In this document: positions 12,773 to 24,639 of the stretch, piece after piece
Layout of the letters: each line of letters starts with the position of its first letter
How positions within the stretch are numbered: position 1 is the first letter of the stretch
DNA from: Macrotrachela quadricornifera
Taxonomy: Eukaryota > Rotifera > Eurotatoria > Philodinida > Philodinidae
Length of the DNA: 64,000 nt
Direction of reading: 5' to 3'
Assembly: GCA_022393335.1 (NCBI GenBank)
Contig: JAJEKB010021931.1
Coordinates: 755,216 to 819,215, forward strand
Position numbers and translations under genes: made by a program
The notes under the pieces: generated by a model
Seen by the model: the letters and a program-made list of their open reading frames with translations, nothing else
What the model was told of the DNA's origin: nothing
Database searches by the model: none

Positions 12773-13663
12773 TAGAGTGTTCCATAAGTAACACCCCGAT
12801 AAGAAATCCAAATATTTCCTACACGACTCGCGCAAATGAGCCGATTTTTTTACGAATGATAGAGACGTGTTCAAAGTTTATATCCATAAAGACATGCCTA
12901 GAGAGACCCTTTGTTATGTACCACTACTGACCTCTACAAGAAAAATTTACTTTTTCACGGTTAGAAAAAAAAAGTCATTGCCGAAAAAAATTGAATATCT
13001 CCGCTACGACTGGACCTAACGAGCTGATTTTTTTATCAATTCAAGAGGCATGTCCAAACTTTATATTCATACAGATATGCGTAGAGAGATCCTTTGTTAA
13101 GTATATTGTTTTCTATTCTATCTGTAAAAATGTAAAATTATTTTGTTGAGATCATTAGTAGTACTTTATCAAGGCTATCTCTAGTCTTGTCCGTATGAAT
13201 TTAAAATGGGAACATACTTATATTATTGATAAAAAATCAGTCCTTTTGCTCGAGCCTCAGCGAAGATATTTAGTTTTTTCTTGATAACATGACTTTTGGG
13301 CCATATACAGGGTGACCCAAAAGTCAGTTTGCCAAAATATAAATTGAACATCTACATTATGGCTTGAGCAAACGAGCTGATTTTTTTACCAATAACAGAG
13401 GTATGTTCAAGCTTCATATCCATAAAGACATGCCTAGAGAGATCTTCTGTTAAGTGTACTGTTAGTTTTTCTATCTGCGTAGGAGTAAAATTTTTCTTCT
13501 AGGGGTCAGTAGTGATACTTAACAAAGGGTCTTTCTAGACATGTCTTTATAGATATAAACTTTGAAGATGTCTCTATCATTCATACAAAAATCAGCTCAT
13601 TTGCGCGAGTTGTAATGGAGATATTTGGATTTCTTATCGGGGTGGTACTTATAAAACATCCTG
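12773..13663. mobile_element. Composite inverted-repeat element with mariner-like termini
   Basis: Both ends carry the same sequence inverted, with ATAAGTA then CACCCCGATAAG, and each end is bordered by TA, the target duplicated by Tc1/mariner elements. Inside are five diverged copies of one module of about 110 bp. The module contains GAGCTGATTTTTTTA, then CATAAAGACATGCCTAGAGA. The copies sit near 12830 (+), 13018 (+), 13155 (-), 13370 (+) and 13500 (-). An internal junction near 13305 has TACAGGGTGACCCAAAAGTC, another mariner-type terminus. No transposase is encoded. It is probably several related MITEs inserted head to head and within one another. Confidence 0.65.
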
Positions 13664-14561
13664 TATGGAATATTCTAACTGTATCCTGGCTTTTTGCATA
13701 GTGGACAGAAAAAAAATTGTTACCTTGTACATCATAAAGGTTTCATGAGACAATTTTCATTTGGATTTAATTGAAAGATAAAGCTATAGATTGGCCAAAA
13801 AGTTAATATCTCTATTCTATAAATGATAATACTTTTTGTCCATATTTTTACTAGAAAGGTAAGTATCTATCATCATTCAAAGTAGGTCGACTTATATGAG
13901 AATAAGATAAGATGCATTCTTAGTTTCGGACAACAAATTAAACGTATAATCATTCAGTATCGAAAAATCTTCAAGAATATTGTATAATACTATGAAATCA
14001 GAATAGTTCGAAATAAATTCGCATCTGCCTTATTATTTAATTTAGATATCTTCTCCAATCTGTTATCCTTTTTACTTATTAGTAGGCTTTTATCACTCTG
14101 TCTATTTGTTTTTCTTTTGTCATCGACTACTTGTGAACATTGAAAGATCAAAAATGTCTGTATATGTCGAATACTAATGTATAATGGCCTAATAATCGAG
14201 TAAATACTGTGGATATTGAGCTATTCGATACATACTGTTTATTCAATGATGAGAAGATACAATAACGATCATTATTGGTTACAATTGCATGCTCAAATAT
14301 CTGATTCTTATTCAATAGTTTTTCTGTAAGTTACTTATCTGAACATGTCTCTACGTTTTGCAGGTTGAGATGCATACTAAAAAGTACATTTTAATCTTTG
14401 TTAACATTCTGAAGTATTTATTGACATTAAATAAAGAAATAGATATAGTTGCAAGTAAAAGAATTCATCTATCCAGTTATTTTCTCACATCCTTTGCCTA
14501 GTTCAGCGTTGATGAGCATTTTGTCAAGACATTTTATCGCATTCCTCACTCAACAATGAAG
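13664..14561. other. Intergenic stretch
   Basis: No gene recognised and no strong repeat seen. AT-rich. Confidence 0.4.
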
Positions 14562-14569
14562 TATATAAG
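14562..14569 (+). promoter_or_regulatory. TATA box of the dienelactone hydrolase pseudogene
   Basis: TATATAAG lies 36 bp before the ATG at 14605, leaving room for a very short 5' leader. It is the best TATA element seen near any start in the window, although the gene behind it is broken. Confidence 0.45.
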
Positions 14570-14604
14570 CGTATTTTATTTGTCATTCAAACAATACTGT
14601 TGCA

Positions 14605-15335
14605 ATGAAACTGCTGTATCTACTGTCTCTGTTTATTGGTATCTCTGGTGAGATTGTATGCTATAGCGAGTATTGTATCTATAGTATGTGTGCATTTCTT
14701 AAGTTTTCCAAGCGGTAAGAAGACAACACCTGCTTGAAATGAGACCTAGCCGAAAGGACAAGCCATTCGATTAGACAACTTCGATGTCTATGTAGTCAGC
14801 GAAACTGAAAGTTTGAGTAGAGGTTCATCAATGATTGTCATATATGATATTCGAGGCTTCGATATACCACAAACAAGTGTATTTTGTGACCGACTTTCTG
14901 CTTAATATTAAACTCAGATTGTGATCCCAGATTTTTTCGAGAAACAATCCATTCGACATCATAATCATAAGTTTCATCCAATCTTGGTAAGGTTGTCTCA
15001 TAGATGCGTGGTACATCATCATCATTCCATCATATTCCAATCATAGGCTTTTGCTGGAGTGGTTTACCAGCGGTTTCAGCTTGTCAGTCTTATCTTACAC
15101 AAGTATCTCTATTCATGACTCATCGTTGACATCGAATGAAGTCAGCCATTTGAAACAACCGATGCTATTTATTGTCCCCAGTAATGATCGATCCCTTCAA
15201 CCAAATATTTCTACTGTCATAGAGCAATTCAATCCTTAAATAGCTAATCAATGTGAATACAAAACATATAGCGACATGCGACATGGGTTTGTATCGGTGG
15301 GTGTCAATTATTCGAAGTCTCATAATTTCTCAGCT
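14605..15335 (+). pseudogene. Decayed dienelactone hydrolase (carboxymethylenebutenolidase-like) gene with signal peptide exon
   Basis: A first exon encodes a signal peptide, MKLLYLLSLFIGISG, ending at a GTGAGA donor. The body resembles the DLH alpha/beta-hydrolase family in order: DNFDVYVVSETES, MIVIYDIRGFDIPQT with VFCDRLSA, VIPDFF, the nucleophile block GFCWSGLPAVSACQ (catalytic Cys), HLKQPMLFIVPSNDR (catalytic Asp), and DMRHGFVSVG (catalytic His) near 15277-15306. The reading frame is broken. Two in-frame stops follow FCDRLSA, there is a frameshift after PDFF, further frame changes flank the Cys block, and a stop follows the block ending VIEQFNP. Intact relatives hydrolyse lactone or ester bonds. 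All three triad positions can still be read, so inactivation looks fairly recent. Splice sites other than the first donor are uncertain. Confidence 0.75.
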
Positions 15336-17051
15336 AAAAAATGTTATTCTACACTTATGATTTAATTTTTAATTTTTATTGGTATCAATAAAATATTTAA
15401 AATGTGTTAACTGATCATTTTTCAATCAATAGGTAAGTCTATTTCAGGAATTTGAATGATACGTTCGACAGAATTTATAGTGCGTGTATGGCCGAGAGAT
15501 GAACAATTCAAGATAAAGATGATGTTTGGTGTATAATTCTGTCTTATTAAATTTAATTAATGTCACGTTAATGTCTACAATCAACGTTTATCCAACAACC
15601 ATTCGCGTTCCAACATGTTTAAGGTATACAGAGATGCGTTCGGCGGGAGAATTAATAAAATACATCTAAATGGATTCAATCGAACTCAAATATTTTTTAA
15701 ATGTTTTTGTATTAAATGTGAAATATTTGTCTATTCTATAATAATAACTTAATGAGTAATGATAGTTGAATATAAAATCACCTTTTTTTAATGTATGTTT
15801 CATTTAATCGTAATTCGTGTCTCCACATAGTATAGCAATCGAAAAAATGATATAAGTAACAATTATCTCAGTAAGATTCCAAATAGGAAACACTTGTAAA
15901 TTTATTCAAGGAAATATAAACTAAAACTCATATTAAATTCTACGTATTTTTTATTTTAAATTTTTTTATCGTCCAAGTGTTTTCATTCATATATATAAAT
16001 TTTTCTTTCCAAAAAAAAAAACTTTAACGTTTATTTTTATTTGTACATACGCTTTCTTGTATTTCATTTGAATGATAAAGCGTTAACTTATCAAATAGTT
16101 CTATATATGATCTGATAATAATCTAATGTTATTCATTGATTACAGTATGTAGACGTCTAAACAAACATCTTCTGTTCTATCCTCGTTCATCGCACAATTT
16201 AAAAGTTAGTATATCTCGTAGAAGATATTCACATCATGTGAACTTGATGATGATGCAGCTCGAATCTACGCGAATAAAAGAATTCTTTCCTTAGCATTTC
16301 AAACTCGGCTTAAAAGCTTTCAGAAACAAAAAGTTTTCACACGGACAGCACTGATTTTTTTATAGTTTTACTCAATTTTCTGCATGAGATAAACTTTTTT
16401 CAATTTATTTTTCAAAATTCTCATTTCCTCTTGAAGACATGACTTTTAAATCATTTTCTTTTCTTTCAAACATTGAAATATCAATATTTATTCTGTTAAA
16501 ATTATCCTAAAGCACTTCAAAAATTTCTATTAAATTTTTTTTACTAGTTTTACTGCATAATCATCATATACAACTTCACTACTTTTTTTTGTCTTTCTTT
16601 CTTTGTTTAGTCTCTTTTTGCTTCAAATATATATATATATATATACATCAATTATTCAATTTTCTATCAATACCAAAGTAAGTGTACATCATCATGAAAA
16701 TAAGGAAATCAAAATCTAATTATACTCTAAAAAATGTTCATTTCTTTAGATATGACAACTTTTTTTGTATAATTTAAAAAGTGAATACATCATAGAATCA
16801 GCCAGTGTGTTCGGTCATTTACACGATAATTTTTGAGAAGTTAATCCAATTGTGATGAAATTTTGTATAGAACAATGTTCCATCAATATCTCGATCGAGG
16901 GAAGAAGATGAAAATAATTCGTCAAGAAATTTTTCGATTATTTCAAAAACTGTCTTTTTCTGCCATAATCAAAACAATACTCGATATAGAATTTCAAGTA
17001 CTACAATTTTTTTCTAAGGACATGTTTTTTTGACCTTAAAAACCGCCGAGA
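15336..17051. other. Intergenic stretch
   Basis: No gene recognised. AT-rich with homopolymers and an (AT)n run near 16629-16645. Short open frames only. Confidence 0.4.
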
Positions 17052-17063
17052 TCTATATATAAA
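17052..17063 (+). promoter_or_regulatory. TATA-like element upstream of the CPC-family pseudogene
   Basis: CTATATATAAAAG lies about 450 bp before the ATG at 17505. An acceptor-like TCATCTTTTCAG ends at 17502, just before that ATG, so a 5' untranslated exon and leader intron between the two are plausible. Confidence 0.3.
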
Positions 17064-17504
17064 AGTGCTGTTTAATTAGTGGAGTTATTATTCAGTTTCT
17101 ATCGTTTTAAGCTGGTTTTCTAATCTATCTTTAAATTGAGCTCATTTCAAAAGAACTGTACAAGAAATTCTCTAGTTCAGTTGGACGGAGTTCACGAATG
17201 TCAACTGGTCTATTCCTATCCGTTACTGTTTTCAAGGATGATTTTTTTTTAAAAATAGTTTGACCAAAATCAGTTTGTCATCAATTAATTTTCAACTTTT
17301 TGAAGTACATATAACGCTTGAATTTAAATCCGACATTTTCATATTTATTTAGTAATGTATTCAAAAGATTAAACAATTGAACTAGAAAAAAGTCCTTATT
17401 CAATATATTTTGAATAACTAATTGACTTTATTTTCTGAGTATTTCAAGAAACGTAAAAAAGGAAAAGATATAAGTGAATTCAAATATTTTTCATCTTTTC
17501 AGCA

Positions 17505-19883
17505 ATGAATGTTCGATGATTTCTTCAATGGCTCGATAATCGAATACACAATTATAATCTTTTTATTCCTGATGAAAATGAATATGAAGATGGCAATGAT
17601 GAACCAGAAGATCCAGCTAAAGTTATCCAACATCAAAAATATGCCACTCGTCTTTATGTACCTCTTCTGATAGGTAAATTAGTATTTTGAAAGAACAGAA
17701 AACAAGAAAATTTTTCTGATAAATTCTATATTTTCAGTAATCTTTTACATACTTTTCTTCATTGCCTTCATAAATCCACAAACTCGAACAGTCAGAATTT
17801 CAAATATCAATCGAGATTTATTTGTTGAACTCTATCGCAAGCATGGTGAAACATTACGATGTCCATGCAAAAATATTACGATACCCTACAATAACTTTGC
17901 TTCTATTACAATTTCATTTCATCCAGTATGTTCAAGTATTTTCATTAGTGAAGAATGGATTAAAGCACTTTATCTTTAATATGCAAGTACATTTCTAGTA
18001 ATGAATTATCGAACAACGGACAGTTCTCAAGTAAGTTATCTGGTTTTTCATTAATATGTCTTATTTACTATCAGAGTTTTGAATGATTTATATAATTGTA
18101 TTCAGATTTTATTTTTAACAAGCTGCATTTTGTTCTGATCATTTAACAATATTACCTATTATTATACGTCTTTGAAGAATACTAATCAAGGATTCTTTGA
18201 GGATGGAAGTAGTGATGGCGTGACTGGGAAGGTATATCTATCTTATCTTTGAAAAATATAGCTGAAATTTTCTCCGATTTTCAGGAATAGTTTCTTATAG
18301 TTTGGCTTCCAAAACCCGATAGTGGGTACTTAGGTTTGACCAAAAATTCTCAAAACATTAAATAAAATAAAGATTTGGAGATATTTTTAGTTTTACTTTA
18401 TCAAATGTTGAGGATAGTTGCCAGTAGAGGTATAACCATGAAATACAAATATAGGTTCCAATAACACACTTGTACTCTGTAGTGTTGTCATTACCAACAT
18501 TCATAATTATTTCATTTAAAACATACATCATCTTCAAGTTTTAATTTAAATCTGTCTTTATGAACAATAGTGTTAGATGATTTATCTTCAAAAAACCAAC
18601 TGACACTCAAGAAAAAATTTTTCCGAATTTTCAAAAAAAAACGAAATATGATTAGCTCATGCAGTTTCCAAGGTACCTAAAAATTTTTTATAAATTAGGT
18701 CTTCATAGATTGGTCTTAGAATAAATAATGCTGGCAACTATTCTTAACATTTGATAAAATAAAACTAAAAATATCTCCAAATCTTGAGATTTTTACCTAC
18801 GTTAGAGTCTTCTATCGCATGATATATGAAACGAATAGAATTGGAGTGGAACATCTGGGACGATTTCCTCGTGAACTTTTATTTTTAAGAGTTTGTTTAT
18901 CTTTATATTTAGTTTAAACTTCTTGCTGCTCTTTGCTCATTCTGTCAAAACACAATTTCTCAAACTTTAACCAACTTTAATAATGATGAACTGTTCACTG
19001 TTGAAGTTCTTCAAGAAAATGAAATTCAATCTTATATTGATAGAAATCTTCAGATCGCTCAAAATAGCATATCTTTTCAAACTATTTCATTATTAAACTT
19101 TCTACAAATAATAACCCGATCAAACTCTTTAATCTCAGCACTAAATACAAATGGAATAGTTGGAATAAATCCAAATTTAAATCCACCAAATAATGTATAT
19201 GCAACCACCACATTTTATTTCGACAAGAATGCTTCTGAAGTTAGTGCTGGTTCTGGTTCACCTTGCTATTCAAAAGGTCCAACAGTTGCAGCTGGTTTCT
19301 CCTCATTATCATACGCAAAAAGTGTGAAAAATCATTTTATTTGGCCCTATTTTCCTCCCTATTTTGAACCGAATGCTTCTGCAATAAGTTGATGGATTCT
19401 TTGGAGGATGTACACCACTTGATCCTCTTCTTTCAAGTACACTGGATTGTCTTTATAATATTAACTGTCTTCAAATCCTTGCTGATTACTTTCCAGCTTT
19501 GATTCAAGTAAATATACTATTGAATTTTATCTATTATATAAAAAAGTCTTCTTATTTAGACAACATTCAACTGGACTAATTCAATTTTATCTTCTAATCG
19601 ATCTAAGACTTCTTTAAACAATAGTTTAGCTAATCTACTTATTGAAGAATGGTCAACAAAGATGAATTATTTAAAATACTTTACTGAATGTGCTCCTACA
19701 TTTTGTACATATACAAAAAGAGATTATATGAATTTATCCTATACAATAACATTATTAATCAGCTTGTATGGTGGTCTCATAATTATACTACGTATGATTG
19801 CTGTTTTCTTAGTTAGAATTTCATTGAATCTTAGATTTCATTCACTAAGAAACAGTTTTGATAAAGGTAAACCATTGTATTGA
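17505..19883 (+). pseudogene. Decayed two-pass membrane protein gene of a bdelloid CPC-motif family
   Basis: The pieces read in order. N-terminus FLQWLDNRIHNYNLFIP, broken by TGA at codon 5 (17517). An intron ending TTTTCAG. A membrane segment, VIFYILFFIAFINPQTRTV. The motif LRCPCKNITIPYNNF, then FHPVCSS and EEWIKALYL, followed by a TAA at 17977. Later come LLAALCSFCQNTISQT and a long extracellular-like stretch with SAGSGSPCYSKGPTVAAGFSS. A frame change near 19385 precedes VDGFFGGCTPLDPLL. A final exon has ECAPTFCTYTKRDY, a second membrane segment (LLISLYGGLIIILRMIAVFL) and a stop at 19881. I recall intact relatives as a large uncharacterised family in bdelloid rotifers; function unknown. A foldback insertion (18372-18783) sits inside. 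At least two stops and one frameshift make it a pseudogene. Confidence 0.7.
18372..18783. repeat. Foldback insertion inside the CPC-family pseudogene
   Basis: A 53-bp left arm (18372-18424, starting GATTTGGAGATATTTTTAG) has its near-perfect inverse at 18731-18783. The element separates the middle exons of the pseudogene. The outer borders are not clear. Paired sequence may extend to about 18300 and 18820. Confidence 0.65.
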
Positions 19884-20102
19884 AAAATTTCTCTTCTAAA
19901 TCTAGTTTATAGAACATTTTGTGGTCTGCATTTGTACATTTACTCAATGGATAAAAAAATAAAATATGTTCAAGTTAAATAATGATCGGACAGAAAGTAC
20001 TATTAAACAACAACGCATAATCACGCGCTTATATTTGTTTTTACTTGCAAGTAAAAATTATTTAATATCTAAAACTTGAATTATAATCAGCTGAGATTTA
20101 AC

Positions 20103-20670
20103 CTAATGTCTGCGCTAAAATTAGATATGGATGGATAAAACCACAATAGTTAAGCGATCGATAATTTTCACTACTCGAAAGACAAGACTTTGAAATGTCT
20201 TTCCTCCTAATAATGTGTATGAACAAATCATTTTGAACAGTTTCATCCATGGAATTCATTTTTGTCCTGAAACGTCATTTATATCATGTACGTGATCGAT
20301 TTGTAAAGATTATAAATGAAAAAAAGAGAAAATTATTTTTTTAAATACCTGAGAGTTCTCAATCGCAAAAAGATGATTTTTCATAATGTACAAAATTAAG
20401 CTCCGGAAAATGTTCGGATTTTAATACTGATTAAAATATGAATATCAAAATGAAAGATTTATTCTATTGGTATATTATTTCTCTATATTCCAAGGAAAAT
20501 TTTTCAGGGATAACACTGTTCAAAATGATTTATTCATACACATCATTGGAAAAAAAGACGTTTCTCAGTTTCCTCTTTTGATTAGTGAAAACCACAGATT
20601 GCTAACTATTGCAGTTGTAGAGTTATAGAACTTAAACCCATCCGTACTAAATGTTGGTGCGGACATTAGT
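20103..20670. repeat. Foldback element, about 570 bp
   Basis: The ends are inverted copies: CTAATGTCTGCG at left, and the inverse of CTAATGTCCGCA at right. Inside, the arms pair again at GTGTATGAACAAATCATTTT (left) and the inverse of GTGTATGAATAAATCATTTT (right). No coding capacity. Confidence 0.65.
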
Positions 20671-20826
20671 AAGAGAATTTTGAATATTTATCAAAAAAAT
20701 TATTCTGATTATTTACGATTGAGGAAGTTTTTCCTTAAAGAATAAGGAGTAAGTATAAGAGTTGCATCCTGATAATACAGGAAGCAAACTTTGTCTTAGT
20801 TGATATTTTATTGCGTTATTTAAGGC

Positions 20827-21167
20827 TCAATTTTTATTCTTGTTATATTTACTTTGCTGAATACTCAAACGACTACAATGACTGTTTCAAATCCATCGTC
20901 ATCTGACTATCAGCAACTGTTAGATTTATATTCAAATACACTAAAATGTTCTTGTCTAAATGTAATGATATCTTATAATAAATTCATGTCGTTATCAGCA
21001 ACTTTACATCAGATATGTTCAAGTGATTATGTTAGTGAATCATGGATATCATTAATTTTATATCTCGGGTCTACTTTGGCGGGTAAACCTATTTATCACT
21101 GGCCTGGCTTAACAGATATTCACTTTCGATTATTAACTACTCTCTGTAAACTCAGTAGTGTAGAACT
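20827..21167 (+). pseudogene. Truncated second copy of the CPC-motif membrane family
   Basis: An open frame begins with a membrane segment (SIFILVIFTLL), then TQTTTMTVSNPSSSDYQQLL, LKCSCLNVMISYNKF (motif with Ser for Pro), LHQICSSDYVSESWISLIL and RLLTTLCKLS. This is the order seen in the gene at 17505-19883 (CPCKNITIPYNNF, FHPVCSS, EEWI), but the sequence is clearly diverged. There is no N-terminal exon, and the frame stops where an inverted-repeat element begins (21168). The rest of the extracellular domain and the second membrane segment are absent. It is a fragment, not a working gene. Confidence 0.65.
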
Positions 21168-21403
21168 CGTTAAGTCATTCCAACTATTCAACTTTTAAAC
21201 CCAACTATCCAATTACTCAACTGTCCAGCTATTCAGTCACCCTCAAGAGCCTGTAGGCAGCATCCTGCAGGCAATATTCTGTACGCAGCATTCTACGGGC
21301 GGCACCCTCATTATGTGCATGACGTCTAGCATCCTTAATCTATCATATAGTAATAGTTGAATAGTTGAATTTAAAAGTTGAATAGTTGGAACGACTTTAT
21401 GAG
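21168..21403. mobile_element. Small inverted-repeat element (MITE-like), about 235 bp
   Basis: The left end has TTAAGTCATTCCAACTATTC and AACTTTTAAA. The right end is the inverse, TTTAAAAGTTGAATAGTTGGAACGACTTTA. The interior has short repeats of AACTATTC type and a GC-richer core. It cuts off the CPC-family fragment. Confidence 0.65.
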
Positions 21404-22467
21404 TTTAACATGTATGAATAAAACAGAAAGGTTGAAAGTATTTTTTTCAATAAAAAAAGCATTGGTGCTCAAAGGGTTAATTAGGAGAAAGGAGGAAAGA
21501 GAGAAATATAAAATATTATGTATTGCACAAGAAATAAAACAGAAAAGGACATTGGTTGATTGTCGCAAACTCCATTCGCCTTGTCAGGTTGGTATAATGT
21601 GATCCTTAGTGTCATGTAACAAAAAGGACATTTGTTTCTTAATATATCGTCGATTAACCTTGTTTTAACTGCTTGACATATTATTGTCTTTTTTTATGCT
21701 ATCAGGGACTAGATATTTTTTCACTTGTTGTTTCTGTATAGTGAATCTTATTTTACTTCAACCATGATTTTTAAAAATCTTGACTAAAACTTGTGAGCAT
21801 TGAATTATCTATTTTCTCATGTTTATTTCTTTCATCAATAAGTAATGTTGTCCGAGATATAGAAGCGAGAACTCTCATAAATCCGTTGATTTTACCTAAC
21901 AATATTATGTTTTTTGTTTGCCATGGTGTAAAAAAACGTCTTCTTAAATTTGAGTAGCTAGAAGCTTTTTTTTCCCACCAATCGAGTTTCTCTAAAGGTT
22001 TTCCTTATTTCGGTGCGAGTAAAGCACAGTTTTAACCGAATCGTATAAGAGAGAACTCTTGCAAACACGTTGATTATTTAAGTAACACCTTACTTTATTC
22101 GTGTCGCTCGAACCGAAATAATTTAAGGGACAATATGAAAAGATAAATTCTTCGATGCCAATAGGATCGGTTGAAAGTTTTTGAAACATCTAACTGGCAT
22201 TAAATAGAATTTACTTCACAAAAAAAACTGAGCAATTTTCAGTCATCGATTCAGTGGTCAGCAACAATAATTTCTCTCCATTATGAATATATCAAAAATT
22301 TAATGCTCGTAATACATTTTTTCTCGTTTGTATTTATTCCTTTAAGCCTATAAATGTGGAAAAATCAATGATTATAGTATCACTACGACAAAAATCCATT
22401 TCTGTGTACAGAATGATTGAACAGAACAGATTGGAAATAGAGAAGTATCGTAAAATAATCTAAACTG
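21404..22467. other. Intergenic stretch
   Basis: No gene recognised. Two diverged direct copies of a GAGAACTCT...GTTGATT segment occur near 21868 and 22052. Confidence 0.4.
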
Positions 22468-24269
22468 TCAGCGGGCGATCCGCTTGAGCCATCCTCTATG
22501 ATGTGTACTAAATAAGTATTCTTTTGTCGAATCAATAACAAATCGATTTTGACCTTCATTTTTCAAAAACCAGTTGACAGCTTCTTGTGGTCCATTACAA
22601 GGTCCATCAAATTTAGCTTCAGCACAGTACATAGTATGCCATTTACTCGATAGTCGAGTGTCCTGAACGAGGATATAATTACTGATATTTGATACATAAT
22701 TTTGATAGTAAATTAATTCTTCATAGACAGCTTGAGCATAGTGATTACCATCGAGTGAAATGAATACGTTTGCAGGTTTCATCTCAGTAAATGTACTATT
22801 CACCAGCATTTTTGCTTCTTGTGAAGCGCTCGAGTATGGAATAAAGATGATGTAATCAGCAAGAAGTGGATATCTATTGATGTATAATTTTGCTTCTGGA
22901 CTGATATCCATGGTAATGATTTTGAATGGGCGAATCATTTTCTCGGTTGCATTATACCGATATTGGTACATGATTGAAGCAAAGAAAAGAGCAGCAGCGC
23001 CTCGATAAGTGCCCGTTTCAATAACAAGATCAACGTCTTGATCATGAAGTATCTCGGCAATTGTAATAGCATCATTTGGATTTTGCAGAAAATGAACTCC
23101 AAGAAACGACTTTTTGAGCCTGAACAGAAAATTGAAATCAATTATTAGATGTCAAAAAAAAATCAAGATTCATCGTTAGATTAACAGTTTAAGCATAAAT
23201 CTTTCATGCAGTATCAAACCATGGATTAGATATGGAACAATTTTGCAAAAGTGAATCATAGAAGATGAAGGTGTATTTACTATTTCTAAATCATTATTAC
23301 AGAGTGCTAGAATCAAATTGTGGGAGGCCCAGTTAAATATACCAGAGAGTATAGATGTACACGTTTTCAGTTTATTTGTCAGTTTTGCTTTCATACATAC
23401 AACATACATAAACTGTCTGCAGAACTGAGATAAAGTCAAGCTATGAAAAAAGCTAGTGCTTTTCTTCATTCTTGGGAAGAATTCTCTTCCATACTATCAT
23501 CTTTTCTTTGCATCTTCAATCTTAACATCTTCTCCTTGATCATGCTCGTTTTCCTGTTTTTAAAAAAATACATGTAGGGTCAAAATCCACAACATCCGTT
23601 TTAGGAAGATGTGATGTTTTTGAAAATATGTCACTATTTTTATGATTAAATTCTGATTTTTCAGAAGTCTCAAACAGCAGTTAAAAAGCAATTGATGCAA
23701 CTAGATATCATTTGAACTGACTGAATATCATCTTGATTAACAGAAGTATGTAGATCAAATTTTGATAAGAAAATTAGACAATCATTCCATGATGTCATTG
23801 AAATGATTGACATGGGCTTCTTTCAATCTTTTATACTGAAGCACAAATATTTATTGTTTTATTCGTCTTAATGAGGTCATTCTATTATGTGTCACTGTTA
23901 GACTCGCAACAAAAATTGATTAATCAAGAGTTTTGGAAAAATGAAACGATATAAGTGACTAACATTATAACTCATATTGAATCACAAGAATCTCAAATTC
24001 TTCTAATTCAGTACTCACCATTCCTTATTCAACTCATAATATCTATAGAATTGCTCGTAGAATTGTGCTACATTTCCATTATCAATGATTAAGTTTGCTG
24101 GTGGACACGTCTTGGTTTGGCTAATTTCTGATAATACTGAGTTTGCGGTAGTTCCAATAGAAGTAGTCAATGTTTTTGTTTGTGTCTGCCAATAGGGCAG
24201 CAGTCCCAAAGTAAAAATAATACCACTAAAAAACCCGATGAAAATGGATTGCAACGATTTGTTCAACAT
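22468..24269 (-). CDS. CmcI-like (cephalosporin hydroxylase family) SAM-dependent methyltransferase, membrane-anchored
   Basis: Exon 1 (24269-24019) joins exon 2 (23119-22468) across an 899-bp intron with a GTGAGT donor and CTGTTCAG acceptor (phase 2), giving 300 residues. The splice restores W-L-K-K-S-F-L-G-V, which matches the W-x-G-V entry of this family. Next come VIETGTYRG (116-124, the SAM-binding loop), MDISPEA, DGNH (207-210) and ILVQDT (about 234-238), and the C-terminal LFSTHHRGWLKRI. Residues 7-25 form one hydrophobic segment, predicting a type II anchor with the catalytic domain in the secretory lumen or outside. Relatives methylate sugars or small molecules and are mainly bacterial. 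An acceptor-like TTTCAG lies just upstream of the ATG, so a 5' non-coding exon is likely. The intron is far longer than others here. Substrate unknown. Confidence 0.82.
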
Positions 24270-24639
24270 ATAGAAAATATCTATCTGAAATGAAAGAAGA
24301 GCGAGTGATATACAGATCATTTCAAGTTTGAGACAGCAGGTGTTATCTATGTAAATTGCTCGATTAGTTTGACAGAAGACACATATCTGCTTCAATTGAA
24401 GTCAAACGTAACTTGTTTTCTACTATACTAGAAAGCATAACATGCTTCATGTTCGTGGATGTCGACTGCTGAGACGACTTATGCCTAATGCTGATTTAAT
24501 TAAAATGCATTAACGTCACAAAACTTGTGCTAAAGCGTGTAACAAAATGATCTTGACAGGTTTTAGCAATTGGTTTTATTTAGAACGTCTATTATCATTA
24601 CATTCATTTTAAACATTATTTGTACGCGATATATTCATA

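Noticed and set aside
23176..23469. 97-codon minus-strand frame inside the methyltransferase intron
   Set aside because: Including it breaks the phase-2 join that restores the family motif. No known domain.
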